Shown: positions 17,001-26,686 of the stretch, one piece after another
How positions within the stretch are numbered: the stretch's first letter is position 1
Layout: each line of letters opens with the position of its first letter
Source of the DNA: Flavobacterium notoginsengisoli
GTDB lineage: Bacteria; Bacteroidota; Bacteroidia; Flavobacteriales; Flavobacteriaceae
Assembly (NCBI RefSeq): GCF_014207905.1
Contig: NZ_JACHLB010000001.1
Coordinates: 1 to 64,000, forward strand
Direction of reading: 5' to 3'
DNA length: 64,000 nucleotides
Notes under the pieces: model-generated
Databases searched by the model: none
Seen by the model: only the letters and a program-made list of their open reading frames with translations
What the model was told of the DNA's origin: nothing
Made by a program: the position numbers and the translations under genes

Positions 17001-18449
17001 ATGAAAAAATCAATCCAACTTATTCTGCTTTTTGTTGCTTTTCAATTCAGCACATTAAGCACTTTTGCTCAAGAGAAAGCAAAGCAAATCGAACAACTTT
17101 TAAATAAATACAACGAATACGGACAATTTAACGGTTCGGCTTTGGTGGCTGAAAATGGGAAAGTCATTTTCAAAAAAGGATTTGGTTCGGCAAATATGGA
17201 ATGGAATATTCCAAATCAACCCGATACAAAATTTAGATTAGGTTCTATTAGCAAACAATTTACAGCGCTTTTAATTGTAAAATTAGCTGAGGAAGGAAAA
17301 TTAAAATTAGACGTTCCGATTACTACTTATTTGCCAGATTATCCAAAAGAAAACGGAGATAGAATTACGACACATCATTTATTGACGCATACTTCTGGAA
17401 TTCCAAATTATACCAATGCACCAAATTTCTTTAAAGATAAATCTCGAAATCCTTACACACCTGAAGAATTTGTAAAAACATTTTCAAGTCTTCCGCTCGA
17501 ATTTACTCCTGGCGAAAGATTCAATTACAGCAATTCTGGTTATTTTTTACTGGGTTATATTATAGAAAAAGTTTCAGGCAAAACATACGAGCAATATTTA
17601 CAGGAAATTATTTTTACGCCTTTAAAAATGGTTAATTCTGGTTACGATCACAGCGACGTAATTTTAAAAAACAGAGCCGCTGGTTATGAAAAACACGGAA
17701 AACAAATTGTAAATGCGGCGTATCTTGACATGAGTATTCCGTATGCGGCTGGATCTTTATATTCTACTGTAGAAGATTTGTACTTATGGGATCAGGCGCT
17801 TTACACAAATAAATTGCTTAACGCAAAGAGTATGGAATCGTTATTCAAACCCTATATTTCTGCTGGAAGAGCTTTTTACGGTTACGGGTGGTTTATTGAT
17901 GATGTTGAAAATGGCGACAAAGGCAAACTAAAAACTATCGGACACGGAGGCGGAATTAATGGTTTTAATACAATTATTTCAAGATATCCTTCTGATAAAA
18001 ATTTGATTGTTTTATTGAATAATACTGGCGGAACTGTTTTAGGCGAAATGAACGACGCCATTCGTGCTATTTTATACAATCAGCCTTTTAATCAGCCGAA
18101 GAAATCATTGGCTTTAGATTTATTAGATATTTATAACGAAAAAGGTGCTGCAACTGGAACTGAAACTTATAAAAAACTAAAGAATGATCCTTCTTATGCC
18201 ATCAAAGAAAACGATATGAATCGTGTTGGATATCAGTTATTGCAAGACGGAAAAAAGAAAGAAGCTATCGAAGTTTTTAAAATAAATGTAGAAACTTTTC
18301 CAAAATCTGGAAATGCTTATGATAGTCTTGGTGAGGCTTATTTAGCTGATGGAAATAAGAATTTAGCTATTGCGAATTATAAAAAATCGGTAGAATTGGA
18401 TCCAACGAACGAAAACGGAAAAAAAGTTTTAGCTGAGATTTCGAAGTAA
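17001..18449 (+). CDS. Exported serine hydrolase (beta-lactamase fold) with TPR tail
   Basis: A 482-residue exported protein. Signal peptide about 1-23 (ending TFAQ), beta-lactamase fold about 30-350 with all three motifs intact: SISK at 82-85, YSN at 176-178 and HGGG near 315. The C-terminal 100 residues hold tetratricopeptide-like repeats (KNLAIANYKKSVELDPTN). It probably cleaves a peptide or ester in the periplasm; the natural substrate is not known. It is paralogous in fold to the preceding gene but keeps the canonical YSN motif. Confidence 0.88.
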   Translation: MKKSIQLILLFVAFQFSTLSTFAQEKAKQIEQLLNKYNEYGQFNGSALVAENGKVIFKKGFGSANMEWNIPNQPDTKFRLGSISKQFTALLIVKLAEEGKLKLDVPITTYLPDYPKENGDRITTHHLLTHTSGIPNYTNAPNFFKDKSRNPYTPEEFVKTFSSLPLEFTPGERFNYSNSGYFLLGYIIEKVSGKTYEQYLQEIIFTPLKMVNSGYDHSDVILKNRAAGYEKHGKQIVNAAYLDMSIPYAAGSLYSTVEDLYLWDQALYTNKLLNAKSMESLFKPYISAGRAFYGYGWFIDDVENGDKGKLKTIGHGGGINGFNTIISRYPSDKNLIVLLNNTGGTVLGEMNDAIRAILYNQPFNQPKKSLALDLLDIYNEKGAATGTETYKKLKNDPSYAIKENDMNRVGYQLLQDGKKKEAIEVFKINVETFPKSGNAYDSLGEAYLADGNKNLAIANYKKSVELDPTNENGKKVLAEISK

Positions 18450-18479
18450 TTTTTTTTAAAGGGACAAAGGTTCAGAGTT

Positions 18480-18522
18480 GCAAAGGTTCAGAGGTTTTTT
18501 ATAGAAACCTTTGAACCTTTGC
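18480..18522. repeat. Imperfect inverted repeat at the convergent gene ends
   Basis: GCAAAGGTTCAGAGGTTT (from 18480) and AAACCTTTGAACCTTTGC (to 18522) form an 18-bp stem with one mismatch. It lies between the convergent serine-hydrolase and penicillin-acylase genes and may act as a terminator. Next to it, 18539-18568 holds a direct repeat of TGAAACATGAAACT. Confidence 0.55.
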
Positions 18523-18568
18523 TATTAAGTTTCGAATCAACTTGAAACATGAAACTTGAAACATGAAA

Positions 18569-20959
18569 CTACTTCCTAGGTTTCAAAACTAACTTTGTTG
18601 AAGTTTTTACAATTTCATCTTTGTTCAATTTCATTTTTCTGAACTTTCCAGCATTGTACATTTCAGCTTGATCGTCGTAATGCTTGCTGAAAGGATTTCC
18701 AGATTGTCCTGTTGGCAAAATGCTCCAACTGTTTTCTACATCTGCAAAATCTACAATTCTTCTGGTCGAAGGTCCGCCTTTGGTGTAATACTTTCCTTCT
18801 TCATTAAATCCGAAAAATAGATTATTGATTACTTCATTAGAACCTGGTGAATCAAAAGGACCGACATTAAATAATCCTCTTAATGCCGCCACTTTTCCTA
18901 GCGGATGTTCGTGTTCTACAGTATGAACTTTTCCCCATTTCCAATCGGAAATATTTTCTCCTAATTGATTCTGAAGCGCAGCAACTGCATCATGAAATGA
19001 TTTTGAAACTATATCTTTTCTGGTTTCTTTGATGTTTTTTGTTTTAATATTATCCCACCAAACCGAATTCTCATTCTTAATTTGATTGGCAATAACCTGT
19101 TTTCCAAGAGAAATTCCGGTAAACAAACCAAAATTTTCTTTACCCATTTCGTCTTCAAAAGTATTTTTCATGTACAGATAAATCCATTTGTTGTAAATGG
19201 TCGGTGCAACATCTTCTAAGTTTGTTGTTCCTTTCCAAGATTTTAAAACTGTAATGACTTCTTTTTCTTTGTTTGAAAGTGATTTTTCATCCAAACTTGA
19301 AATCAAATCTTTAATCACGCCAACTGCAACATCAGACGTATTGTCATAAATCATTTTGCTGATTGCTCCTTTATCCCAATCTGATTTTGCGTCTAAAATT
19401 CCTGAAATTCTTTTAGCGCGATCTTCTGGCAAATAATATCCTGGATATAAAAAACCATTATCAATTGCTTCCGGCTGATTATTAGCAGAATAAACATAAC
19501 CCCATTTCGGATTTTCTGCCGAAGGATTCTGTTCGAAATCTAAAAACTTCGTAATATCATCTTTACCGCTTGAGCCTTCTAAAATCAAATGCGTATTGAC
19601 TCCTTCATTGTGTCGATACAATTTGCCGCTCGCCCACCAACCAACATTTCCTTTGGCATCTCCGTACATAACATTTAATCCTGGCGCAGCAATTAGGCTA
19701 ACAGATTTTTTAAAATCAGCAATGCTTTTAGCATGCGAAAGTCCGTAAGCAGCGTCTAAAATTTGAATCGGTTCTCTAGTGTAAGTCCACGACATTGCAA
19801 TCGGATTTTTCTTTTCTAAACGTTCCATCAAATCATTCATAATTGGACCGTGACGCGTTATTTTAAATGTCATAACAACATCCGAAGAATCTTTTACTTT
19901 TATGGTTTTCTTTCTGATTTCGTATTTACTAAAACCTGTCGGAGTTTGATATTGAGAAACATCACCATCTTTATTTTTTTCCTGATAAAAATCGATATCA
20001 TCATTTTCAAACATCGTTAAACCATACGCATAATCTCTGTTATGCGCTAAAAGTGGAAATGGAGTTCCAGCCAAATAACAACCATATAATTCGTGCTTTG
20101 GCGTTACTATATGCGCTTCGTACCAAGTGGCAGGCTGCGAAAACCCAATATGCGGATCATTCGCAAAAATAACTTTTCCAGTTTTTGATTTCTGCGGCCC
20201 TACAACCCAACTATTACTTCCAACAAAAGGCGGAATCGGAGACTGATCCAACATTGCTGAAATCGATTTTGAAATCTCGGTATATTCTTCTGTTTTCTCT
20301 TTTGAGATTCTAATTCTTGTATTATTAAATTCGCCATCAATACCTAAATCCTTCAAGTATGCAACTCCGTATTTGTTTTTAATATCGGTTAACAACGGAT
20401 CTGTTTTCTGAGCCATCGCAAAACTAAAAGACATATATCCGAAAATGTTATAAACGTCATTTATCGTAAACTTTTGCTTTTTTACTCCAACCAAAGTAAA
20501 TTCTATTGGCGTTACTCCTTCTTCTAAATATTGATTAATTCCATCCAAATAAGCTTGAGTCAATTTATAGCTTTCACTGTTTTTATCCAATTTTGCTATG
20601 GCTTTCGTCGAAGCTTCTTCAATACCAATTCCTGCAAAAAATTTATCATTTTTAAGCGCAACTCCACCGAAGATTTCAGATAAACGTCCAGGTGCAATTC
20701 GGCGTAGTAATTCCATTTGCCATAATCTTTCTTGAGCGTGTACGTAACCTAAAGCCGTCATCGCATCTTTTTCTGAATCTGCATAAATGTGAGGAACTCC
20801 AAAATCATCAAAATAAACTGTCGTTTCTTTTTCTAAATTTTTCAGTTTTAATTCCCCTTCATATTTTGGTTTTAAATGAAAAATATAGGCACACAAACCA
20901 ATTGCTAACAGCGCAATGACAACCACTAAAACGAGCAGGATTTTTTTAATTATTCTCAT
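18569..20959 (-). CDS. Penicillin acylase family N-terminal nucleophile hydrolase
   Basis: A 796-residue Ntn-hydrolase. It begins with an N-terminal hydrophobic anchor (about 5-27), then the A-chain-like region with GVPHIYADSEKDAMTALGYVHAQERLWQ in pieces near 54-82. The autocatalytic site is G247/S248 (VGSNSWVVG): Ser248 would become the N-terminal nucleophile of the beta chain. Downstream NDPHIGF and AHNRDYAYGLT are typical of the family. Members cleave amides such as acylated antibiotics or quorum-sensing lactones; the true substrate is unknown. Length is normal. Confidence 0.9.
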   Translation of the reverse strand: MRIIKKILLVLVVVIALLAIGLCAYIFHLKPKYEGELKLKNLEKETTVYFDDFGVPHIYADSEKDAMTALGYVHAQERLWQMELLRRIAPGRLSEIFGGVALKNDKFFAGIGIEEASTKAIAKLDKNSESYKLTQAYLDGINQYLEEGVTPIEFTLVGVKKQKFTINDVYNIFGYMSFSFAMAQKTDPLLTDIKNKYGVAYLKDLGIDGEFNNTRIRISKEKTEEYTEISKSISAMLDQSPIPPFVGSNSWVVGPQKSKTGKVIFANDPHIGFSQPATWYEAHIVTPKHELYGCYLAGTPFPLLAHNRDYAYGLTMFENDDIDFYQEKNKDGDVSQYQTPTGFSKYEIRKKTIKVKDSSDVVMTFKITRHGPIMNDLMERLEKKNPIAMSWTYTREPIQILDAAYGLSHAKSIADFKKSVSLIAAPGLNVMYGDAKGNVGWWASGKLYRHNEGVNTHLILEGSSGKDDITKFLDFEQNPSAENPKWGYVYSANNQPEAIDNGFLYPGYYLPEDRAKRISGILDAKSDWDKGAISKMIYDNTSDVAVGVIKDLISSLDEKSLSNKEKEVITVLKSWKGTTNLEDVAPTIYNKWIYLYMKNTFEDEMGKENFGLFTGISLGKQVIANQIKNENSVWWDNIKTKNIKETRKDIVSKSFHDAVAALQNQLGENISDWKWGKVHTVEHEHPLGKVAALRGLFNVGPFDSPGSNEVINNLFFGFNEEGKYYTKGGPSTRRIVDFADVENSWSILPTGQSGNPFSKHYDDQAEMYNAGKFRKMKLNKDEIVKTSTKLVLKPRK

Positions 20960-21068
20960 ATTCTAAAAAAAGATAAAAATTCAAAAATGATATAACTTTT
21001 CTCAAAAATCTTATAAAAGAAAGATTCTTTAAAAGCCTAAATTTATGTATTTAAAATTAATCCTATAA

Positions 21069-22625
21069 ATGTCCATCTATAAAAAAATAGCGATTGGAGT
21101 AATTTCTTTACTCGTAGTTGTAATTCTGGCAAATGTCGGACTGAATTACTGGATCAAAAAACAGCTTCCGATTATTATTCACGAGAAAAATAATACCGCA
21201 TATAATATCAATTATGAAAAGATTGAAGTTTCTCTTTTTTCTCGAAATATCTACGCGCAGACCTTATTGGTAAATCCGAAAAATGAGCCTAAAGACAGCA
21301 AAAATGGACTTTTTTCTAAAATTGAATCTATCACAATAAAACATTTCAATATTTGGGATTTGGCTTTTCGCGATATTATTCAGGCAGAAAGTATTATCAT
21401 CAACAAGCCAAGAATTATTTTATACAAAAAAGGCGAAAAATTAATCAATAACAGCAAAAGCATTCAGAAGGAAATTGTTGATCCGTTTCGAAAAATTGTT
21501 GCGGTTTCAAATATTTACTTGAATGACGGAACGGTTGATGTAGTTTCTCTTGATACTCAAAAACCGATTTTCAGTGTCAAAAAAATTCTTTTGAAACTAG
21601 AAGGAATTTTAATAACCGACGCCACTTTAAAAGAAAAAATTCCGATTCAATATAAAAGTTATGCTTTGGTAATTGACAGTTTATTTTATAGACCAAGCGC
21701 CTTTTATCATATCAATATTGGAAAAATAAGTACGGAAAAGAATTTTCTTAAAATCAACAACTTCTCTAATATTCCGCAATTTGACAGACCGAATTTTGTA
21801 AAACGATTAGAAAAAGAAAAAGATATTTATACCTTAAAATTCGATTCTGCACAAGTTGCCAAAATGGATTGGGGTTTTAAAAATGATCGCTTTTTCTTCA
21901 AAGCAAATTCATTAGTCATCAATCATTTTGACGCTAATATTTATCGCGGAAAAATGCCAAAAGACGATTTGAGCAAAAAATATCTTTATAATCATTTGCT
22001 TCGAAATATAAAATTTCCGCTTCAAATTGATACGCTTCAGGTTTTAAAATCTAAACTGGTTTATGAAGAAGAAATTGATTTTTCTAAAGGTCCTGGAGTT
22101 TTAACTTTCGATAAATTCAATTTGCAGGCAACTAATTTGCGAAGTGGTTTTGGATTGAAAAAAACGGCTGATGTAAAAATCAAAGTAAAAACCATTTTCA
22201 TGAAAAATTCTCCGCTCGATGTCGATTGGAGTTTTAATGTTCTAGACAAAAACGATGGTTTTCATATTCAAGGTGTGATTTCAAATTTTGATGTTCGAGC
22301 AATGGGGCAATTTAGCAAACCCTATATGAATGCTTCATTTACTGGGGTTTTCAATAAATATCGTTTTAATTTCTATGGAAATGATAATATCTCAAAAGGA
22401 AATGCTTCGCTAGATTATGATGATTTGAAAGTGAAATTATACAAAAAGAAAAATCCTGAAAAAGAAGCCAAACTCAAATCTGCAATCGCCAATCTATTGG
22501 TTAAAAACGATTCTAAAGACAAAGCTAAAACTGCTGAAGTTGAAATAGAACGAATTCAAGAAAAATCATTCTATAATTTCCTATGGCGAAGTATTGCTGA
22601 ATCATTGAAGAAGATTTTGATATAG
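21069..22625 (+). CDS. AsmA-like/DUF748 envelope protein
   Basis: A 518-residue protein with one N-terminal membrane anchor (about 7-29) and a long domain of beta-strand-rich repeats with alternating hydrophobic residues, as in AsmA/DUF748 proteins that line hydrophobic channels between the membranes. No named motif is visible beyond that layout, so the assignment rests on architecture. It is divergent from penicillin acylase (109-base spacer). A matching inverted repeat follows its stop codon. Confidence 0.6.
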   Translation: MSIYKKIAIGVISLLVVVILANVGLNYWIKKQLPIIIHEKNNTAYNINYEKIEVSLFSRNIYAQTLLVNPKNEPKDSKNGLFSKIESITIKHFNIWDLAFRDIIQAESIIINKPRIILYKKGEKLINNSKSIQKEIVDPFRKIVAVSNIYLNDGTVDVVSLDTQKPIFSVKKILLKLEGILITDATLKEKIPIQYKSYALVIDSLFYRPSAFYHINIGKISTEKNFLKINNFSNIPQFDRPNFVKRLEKEKDIYTLKFDSAQVAKMDWGFKNDRFFFKANSLVINHFDANIYRGKMPKDDLSKKYLYNHLLRNIKFPLQIDTLQVLKSKLVYEEEIDFSKGPGVLTFDKFNLQATNLRSGFGLKKTADVKIKVKTIFMKNSPLDVDWSFNVLDKNDGFHIQGVISNFDVRAMGQFSKPYMNASFTGVFNKYRFNFYGNDNISKGNASLDYDDLKVKLYKKKNPEKEAKLKSAIANLLVKNDSKDKAKTAEVEIERIQEKSFYNFLWRSIAESLKKILI

Positions 22626-22630
22626 ATTTT

Positions 22631-22702
22631 TTATAGCCACGAATTCACGAATTATTTTTAAACGAATAGATTAAAAGAAAATTCGTGAATTCGTGGCTAT
22701 AA
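22631..22702. repeat. Inverted repeat, GCCACGAATTC family (copy A)
   Basis: A 22-bp arm at 22631-22652 (ttatagccacgaattcacga...) is repeated perfectly in reverse at 22681-22702, loop 28 bases. It lies just after the AsmA-like gene. A second copy of the family is at 47793-47881. Confidence 0.75.
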
Positions 22703-22786
22703 AAACTTTACCCGCAAACCTGACAATTATCAGTTTTTAAAAAAAATTATTGTTTTTCATTTGCCTTTATTTTAATCTGAAGACAA

Positions 22787-24586
22787 ATGACAAAAACACC
22801 CTTACACACTTTTCATATTCCGGTAATGGGACTTGCCTATACGATAGACAGCCCGATACGAGTGGCGCAATATGGGATTTCGTCTGTTGTTGCTCTCGCC
22901 GATGATGATTTGATCGAGAAAATGCGTAATTTTTATAGCACAAAATTCAACATTCCGTACGAAGAAATCACTCAAAAATTTCATGACTATCGCGCAGAAA
23001 GAATAACTTCTTACTTAAATTTAGTTGACAAAATTGTAAAAGAAAAATTCGAAAATTTCAAAACTGAATTAGCAGAAAGCAAAACCGCTCTTGAAAATTT
23101 TATGTCGATGCTACCTAACACTTCTGACATTAAAAAAGGTTTTCAGAATTTAATGGATGACGGAATCGCTTTTAAAGAAAACATTCAACATTATATTGAA
23201 TCGCATCTTTTTCCGGGAGAAATTGATGTGAACATTATGACGAAATTGGACAAAGATAACTTTGTAAAAAACGAACAGCTTCCAATTGATTTTAATGATG
23301 CTCACGCAGCTTTGCGCGGATTTGCAAATAGTAATCTAGAATCGTCTGTTGTGCTTTCTGCCGGAATGAATCCGAGATTGTTTGGTTACTTCGAAAACTT
23401 CAAAGATTTTTTTCCGAATGAAAAAAACGAACTTAAAAAGAAAATCATTCTAAAAGTAAGTGATTTTAGATCGGCAATGATTCAGGGAAATTTCCTTGCT
23501 AAAAAAGGACTTTGGGTTTCAGAATATAGAATTGAATCAGGATTGAACTGCGGTGGCCACGCCTTCGCTACAGACGGACTTCTTTTAGGTACCATTTTAG
23601 AGGAATTCAGGCAAAAAAAAGAACAATTAGTACAATCTGCCCATGATTTAATGATTAAAGCTTTACAGCTAAAAAATCAAGTTTTTCCTGAAAAGCCTTT
23701 AGATTTAAAAATTACAGTTCAAGGCGGTGTTGGAACTTCAGAAGAACATGAGTTTTTATTAGACCAATACAAAGTTGATTCTGTTGGTTGGGGATCTCCT
23801 TTTTTACTAGTTCCTGAAGCTACTTCTGTCGATCAGGAAACTCGAAATTTATTGATGAATGCCAAAGAAGATGATTTCTATTTAAGTAATATTTCGCCTT
23901 TGGGAGTTCCCTTTAATACTTTGAAAGGAACTACAAACGAATTTTTAAAACAAAAAAGAATTCACGAAAACAAAGCTGGAAGTTCTTGCCCGAAGAAATT
24001 CTTAGCGCTAAGCAAAGAATATGATCCTCATGGAATTTGTACGGCTTCAAAAAAATATCAGGATATTAAACTAGAAGAATTAGAGAGCAAAAAAGATACT
24101 TTATCTACTGAAGAATTCGAAAAAAGCAAAATTAAAATCACAGAGAAATCTTGTTTGTGTGTTGGTTTAGCGAATGCTTCTTATCTTGAAAATGACATCA
24201 AAATAAAAGGTCAGGCACAAGGCGTTGTAATTTGCCCTGGTCCGAATTTGGCTTATTTTGATCAGGAGGTTTCTTTGAAAGAAATGCTTCAGCATATTTA
24301 TTATGGAAAATCGGTTATAAGAACAAACGACCGCCCGAACTTATTTATTAAAGAATTAAAAATGTATGTTGCTTATTTCAAAAACGAAATTGAATCTATT
24401 TCTTCTGAAATTTCTACAGCACAACTTAAAAAATGGAATACTTTTAAATCTAATCTGTTAGATGGAATTGAGTATTATAAAAATTTATTTGAATCGACGA
24501 CAGTCTTTAAGGGCGATCTAAATCAACTCGATTCTTGTAAATCAGAATTAGTTGATATTAAAATTCCCGTTTCCGAGCTGGTTTAA
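22787..24586 (+). CDS. Unrecognised protein with clustered cysteines and barrel-like motifs
   Basis: A 599-residue soluble protein that I do not recognise. The N-terminus (HTFHIPVMGLAYTIDSPIR) and the segment LKITVQGGVGTSEEHEFLL with VDSVGWGSPFLLVPE (308-345) resemble the phosphate- or flavin-binding glycine loop of TIM-barrel enzymes such as glutamate synthase or 2-nitropropane dioxygenase. There are six cysteines in the whole protein: C255, C401, C418, C456, C458 and C483, of which five lie in an 83-residue stretch. This suggests an iron-sulfur or zinc site. It is free-standing, with no operon partner. Real gene: long, in-frame, bounded by a repeat and a terminator. Confidence 0.75.
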   Translation: MTKTPLHTFHIPVMGLAYTIDSPIRVAQYGISSVVALADDDLIEKMRNFYSTKFNIPYEEITQKFHDYRAERITSYLNLVDKIVKEKFENFKTELAESKTALENFMSMLPNTSDIKKGFQNLMDDGIAFKENIQHYIESHLFPGEIDVNIMTKLDKDNFVKNEQLPIDFNDAHAALRGFANSNLESSVVLSAGMNPRLFGYFENFKDFFPNEKNELKKKIILKVSDFRSAMIQGNFLAKKGLWVSEYRIESGLNCGGHAFATDGLLLGTILEEFRQKKEQLVQSAHDLMIKALQLKNQVFPEKPLDLKITVQGGVGTSEEHEFLLDQYKVDSVGWGSPFLLVPEATSVDQETRNLLMNAKEDDFYLSNISPLGVPFNTLKGTTNEFLKQKRIHENKAGSSCPKKFLALSKEYDPHGICTASKKYQDIKLEELESKKDTLSTEEFEKSKIKITEKSCLCVGLANASYLENDIKIKGQAQGVVICPGPNLAYFDQEVSLKEMLQHIYYGKSVIRTNDRPNLFIKELKMYVAYFKNEIESISSEISTAQLKKWNTFKSNLLDGIEYYKNLFESTTVFKGDLNQLDSCKSELVDIKIPVSELV

Positions 24587-24592
24587 AAATGA

Positions 24593-24622
24593 AAACCCCA
24601 AATTATTTCTAATTTGGGGTTT
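24593..24622. terminator. Bidirectional terminator
   Basis: AAACCCCAAATT and AATTTGGGGTTT form a 12-bp stem with loop ATTTCT; A-rich on the left and TGTTTTTTATTT on the right. It serves the convergent genes ending at 24586 and 24643. Confidence 0.85.
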
Positions 24623-24642
24623 GTTTTTTATTTATAGAAAAA

Positions 24643-25077
24643 TTATTCTTTTTTCTTGTTCTTGCTGTCAATAACAGCTCCTGTTCCAGTTCCTAAAGCA
24701 GCACCGGCTAAACCACCAATAATAGCACCTTCGCCTTTTTTCTTGCTGACAATTGCTCCAGTTGCAGCACCAACTCCGGCGCCAATTACGGCACCTTTAG
24801 CAGTTGCACTCCAACCTTTCTTTTTGGTCGTTGTGGTCGTAGTTGTTGCTTGTCCATTTGCAGGCTGCTGTACAACAACAACTTTTTCAGATTCAACTTT
24901 CTGCTCTTCTTTTATCTTCGCCATTTCAGTCTTCATTGAATCGATAACACGTTGTTTGTTAATCTCAACTTTCATTGAATCAATACTGGCTTGTTTGGCT
25001 TTATTTATATCTTCTTTGCTTTGATGTTGGCAAGAAGTAAAAATTATTGCTGCTAATAAAATATATAAGCCTTTCAT
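24643..25077 (-). CDS. Glycine-zipper lipoprotein
   Basis: A 144-residue lipoprotein: signal MKGLYILLAAIIFTSC with a lipobox Cys at residue 16, then a charged, Lys/Glu-rich coiled-coil-like region (about 20-75), a Thr run, and a C-terminal glycine zipper (AVIGAGVGAATGAIVSKKK and IIGGLAGAALGTGTGAVI, about 93-137). Zippers of this type, also called YMGG-like domains, sit in membranes and may oligomerise. Function is not known. The gene is alone on its strand here. Confidence 0.8.
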   Translation of the reverse strand: MKGLYILLAAIIFTSCQHQSKEDINKAKQASIDSMKVEINKQRVIDSMKTEMAKIKEEQKVESEKVVVVQQPANGQATTTTTTTKKKGWSATAKGAVIGAGVGAATGAIVSKKKGEGAIIGGLAGAALGTGTGAVIDSKNKKKE

Positions 25078-25230
25078 GATTGTAGTTATTTAAAATTATA
25101 CACTACAAAATACGGAATATCTGCTATAATGATTATTACAGAATTTTTTCGAAAGTTTATAACATTAAAAGATTTTGTGTTTTAAACTGAATAAATTTAA
25201 TCTCGCAAAGGCGCAAAGTCGCAATGATTT

Positions 25231-25325
25231 TTTCACGCAGATTTAGAAAGATTTAAGCAGATGTTCACAGATTATTAAATAAAAATCATTTTAAATCTGC
25301 TAGAATCTGCAAAATCTGCGTGAAA
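25231..25325. repeat. Inverted repeat with CGCAGATT arms
   Basis: TTTCACGCAGATT (25231-25243) is repeated in reverse as AATCTGCGTGAAA (25313-25325), 13 bp perfect, with more matching inside (aagcagat / atctgct). It lies directly 5' of the kynU stop side. Just before it, 25201-25221 holds gcaaaggcgcaaagtcgc, related to other intergenic repeats. Confidence 0.65.
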
Positions 25326-25329
25326 TAAT

Positions 25330-26607
25330 TTACTTCCCTAAAATTCCTTTTTTCAAAATCTGTCCAAAATCATACATGTCTTCATATGAAGAATACAAAG
25401 GAACTGGCGCAAGACGAATAACGTTTGGTTCTCGCCAATCTGTGATGACTCCGTTTTTCATTAAATAATCGAATAAACTTCGTCCTTGTCCATGTAGGAA
25501 AACAGATAATTGTGAAGCTCTTTCTTCTGGATTTGAAGGTGTAATTATTTCAAAAGTACTTTCTACTTCTTTATCAATTTCGTGAAGAATAAATTCTAAA
25601 TATGAAGTAATATGATCGCGTTTTGCAATTAAGGCGTCCATGCCAACCTCAGCAAACATTTCTACAGAAGCTAAATAAGGTGCTAACGAAAGAACTGGTA
25701 AATTACTAATCTGCCATCCATCTGCTCCGTGAACTGGATCAAAATTTGGTTCCATTTTAAAACGGCGTTCTTTGTTGTGTCCCCACCAACCTGCAAAACG
25801 TGGTAAATCTGGATTGTTATGATGCCTTTCGTGAACGAAACAGCCAGAAGCATTTCCTGGTCCAGAGTTCATATATTTATAACTGCACCAAGCAGCGAAA
25901 TCTACATTCCAATCGTGAAGTTCTAATTTGATATTTCCTGCAGCATGTGCTAAATCCCAACCCACTTTTGCTCCTGCTTTTTGTCCGGCAGCAGTAATGG
26001 TTTTTATGTCGAAAACTTGTCCTGTATAATAGTTTACTCCGCCAATTAGAACTAGAGCCAACTCATCTCCTACTTCTTCAATTTTTGCGAGAACATCTTC
26101 TAAACGAATATTATGTTCGCCTTCGCGACGTTTGATTTCTACGATTGCATCTTCTGGTTTATAACCATGAAAATGAACCTGGCTTTGGAACATATATTGA
26201 TCTGATGGAAAAGCTTTTTCTTCGCAAATAATTTTGTAACGTTTTCCTTTTGGCTGATAAAATGAAACCATCAATAAATGAAGATTTACTGTCAAAGTAT
26301 TCATTACAGTAACTTCAGACGGAAGTGCTCCTACAATTTTGCTTAAAGGTTCAGAAAATCTTTCCTGATAATCCCACCAAGGTTTCTCGGCATAAAAATG
26401 ACCTTCAACGGCAAGTTCCGCCCAGTCATTCATAACTTCATCAATATAAGCTTTGGTACGTTTTGGTTGTAATCCTAATGAATTTCCAGTAAAGTAAATA
26501 ACTCGTTTGTCATTCACTTTTGGAAATATAAATTGTTCCTGATAATGGTTTAATGTGTCTTTTGAATCTAGCTCTCGTGCAAATTCGCGTGTATTTTGAA
26601 AAGTCAT
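25330..26607 (-). CDS. kynU: Kynureninase
   Basis: A 425-residue PLP enzyme that hydrolyses kynurenine to anthranilate or 3-hydroxykynurenine to 3-hydroxyanthranilate. The PLP lysine is K244 in AAWCSYKYMNSGPG; the N-terminal YFTGNSLGLQPK, the phosphate-binding and the dimer-contact motif WDLAHAAGNIKL also match KynU. Length is typical. Its partner kmo is 12 kb away on the same strand but not in the same operon. Upstream lies a long inverted repeat (26687-26829). Confidence 0.95.
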   Translation of the reverse strand: MTFQNTREFARELDSKDTLNHYQEQFIFPKVNDKRVIYFTGNSLGLQPKRTKAYIDEVMNDWAELAVEGHFYAEKPWWDYQERFSEPLSKIVGALPSEVTVMNTLTVNLHLLMVSFYQPKGKRYKIICEEKAFPSDQYMFQSQVHFHGYKPEDAIVEIKRREGEHNIRLEDVLAKIEEVGDELALVLIGGVNYYTGQVFDIKTITAAGQKAGAKVGWDLAHAAGNIKLELHDWNVDFAAWCSYKYMNSGPGNASGCFVHERHHNNPDLPRFAGWWGHNKERRFKMEPNFDPVHGADGWQISNLPVLSLAPYLASVEMFAEVGMDALIAKRDHITSYLEFILHEIDKEVESTFEIITPSNPEERASQLSVFLHGQGRSLFDYLMKNGVITDWREPNVIRLAPVPLYSSYEDMYDFGQILKKGILGK

Positions 26608-26686
26608 TGTGTTTTTGTTTTGGACGCTAAAATAACAAAAATTGTTTGTTTTGTTTCAGGTTTAAAGTTTCAAGTTGATATATCTT

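Noticed and set aside
24656..25024. 122-codon open frame opposite the glycine-zipper gene
   Set aside because: Ala/Pro/Val-rich composition is the mirror of the Gly/Ala/Thr-rich coding strand; the lipoprotein frame has a signal and lipobox.
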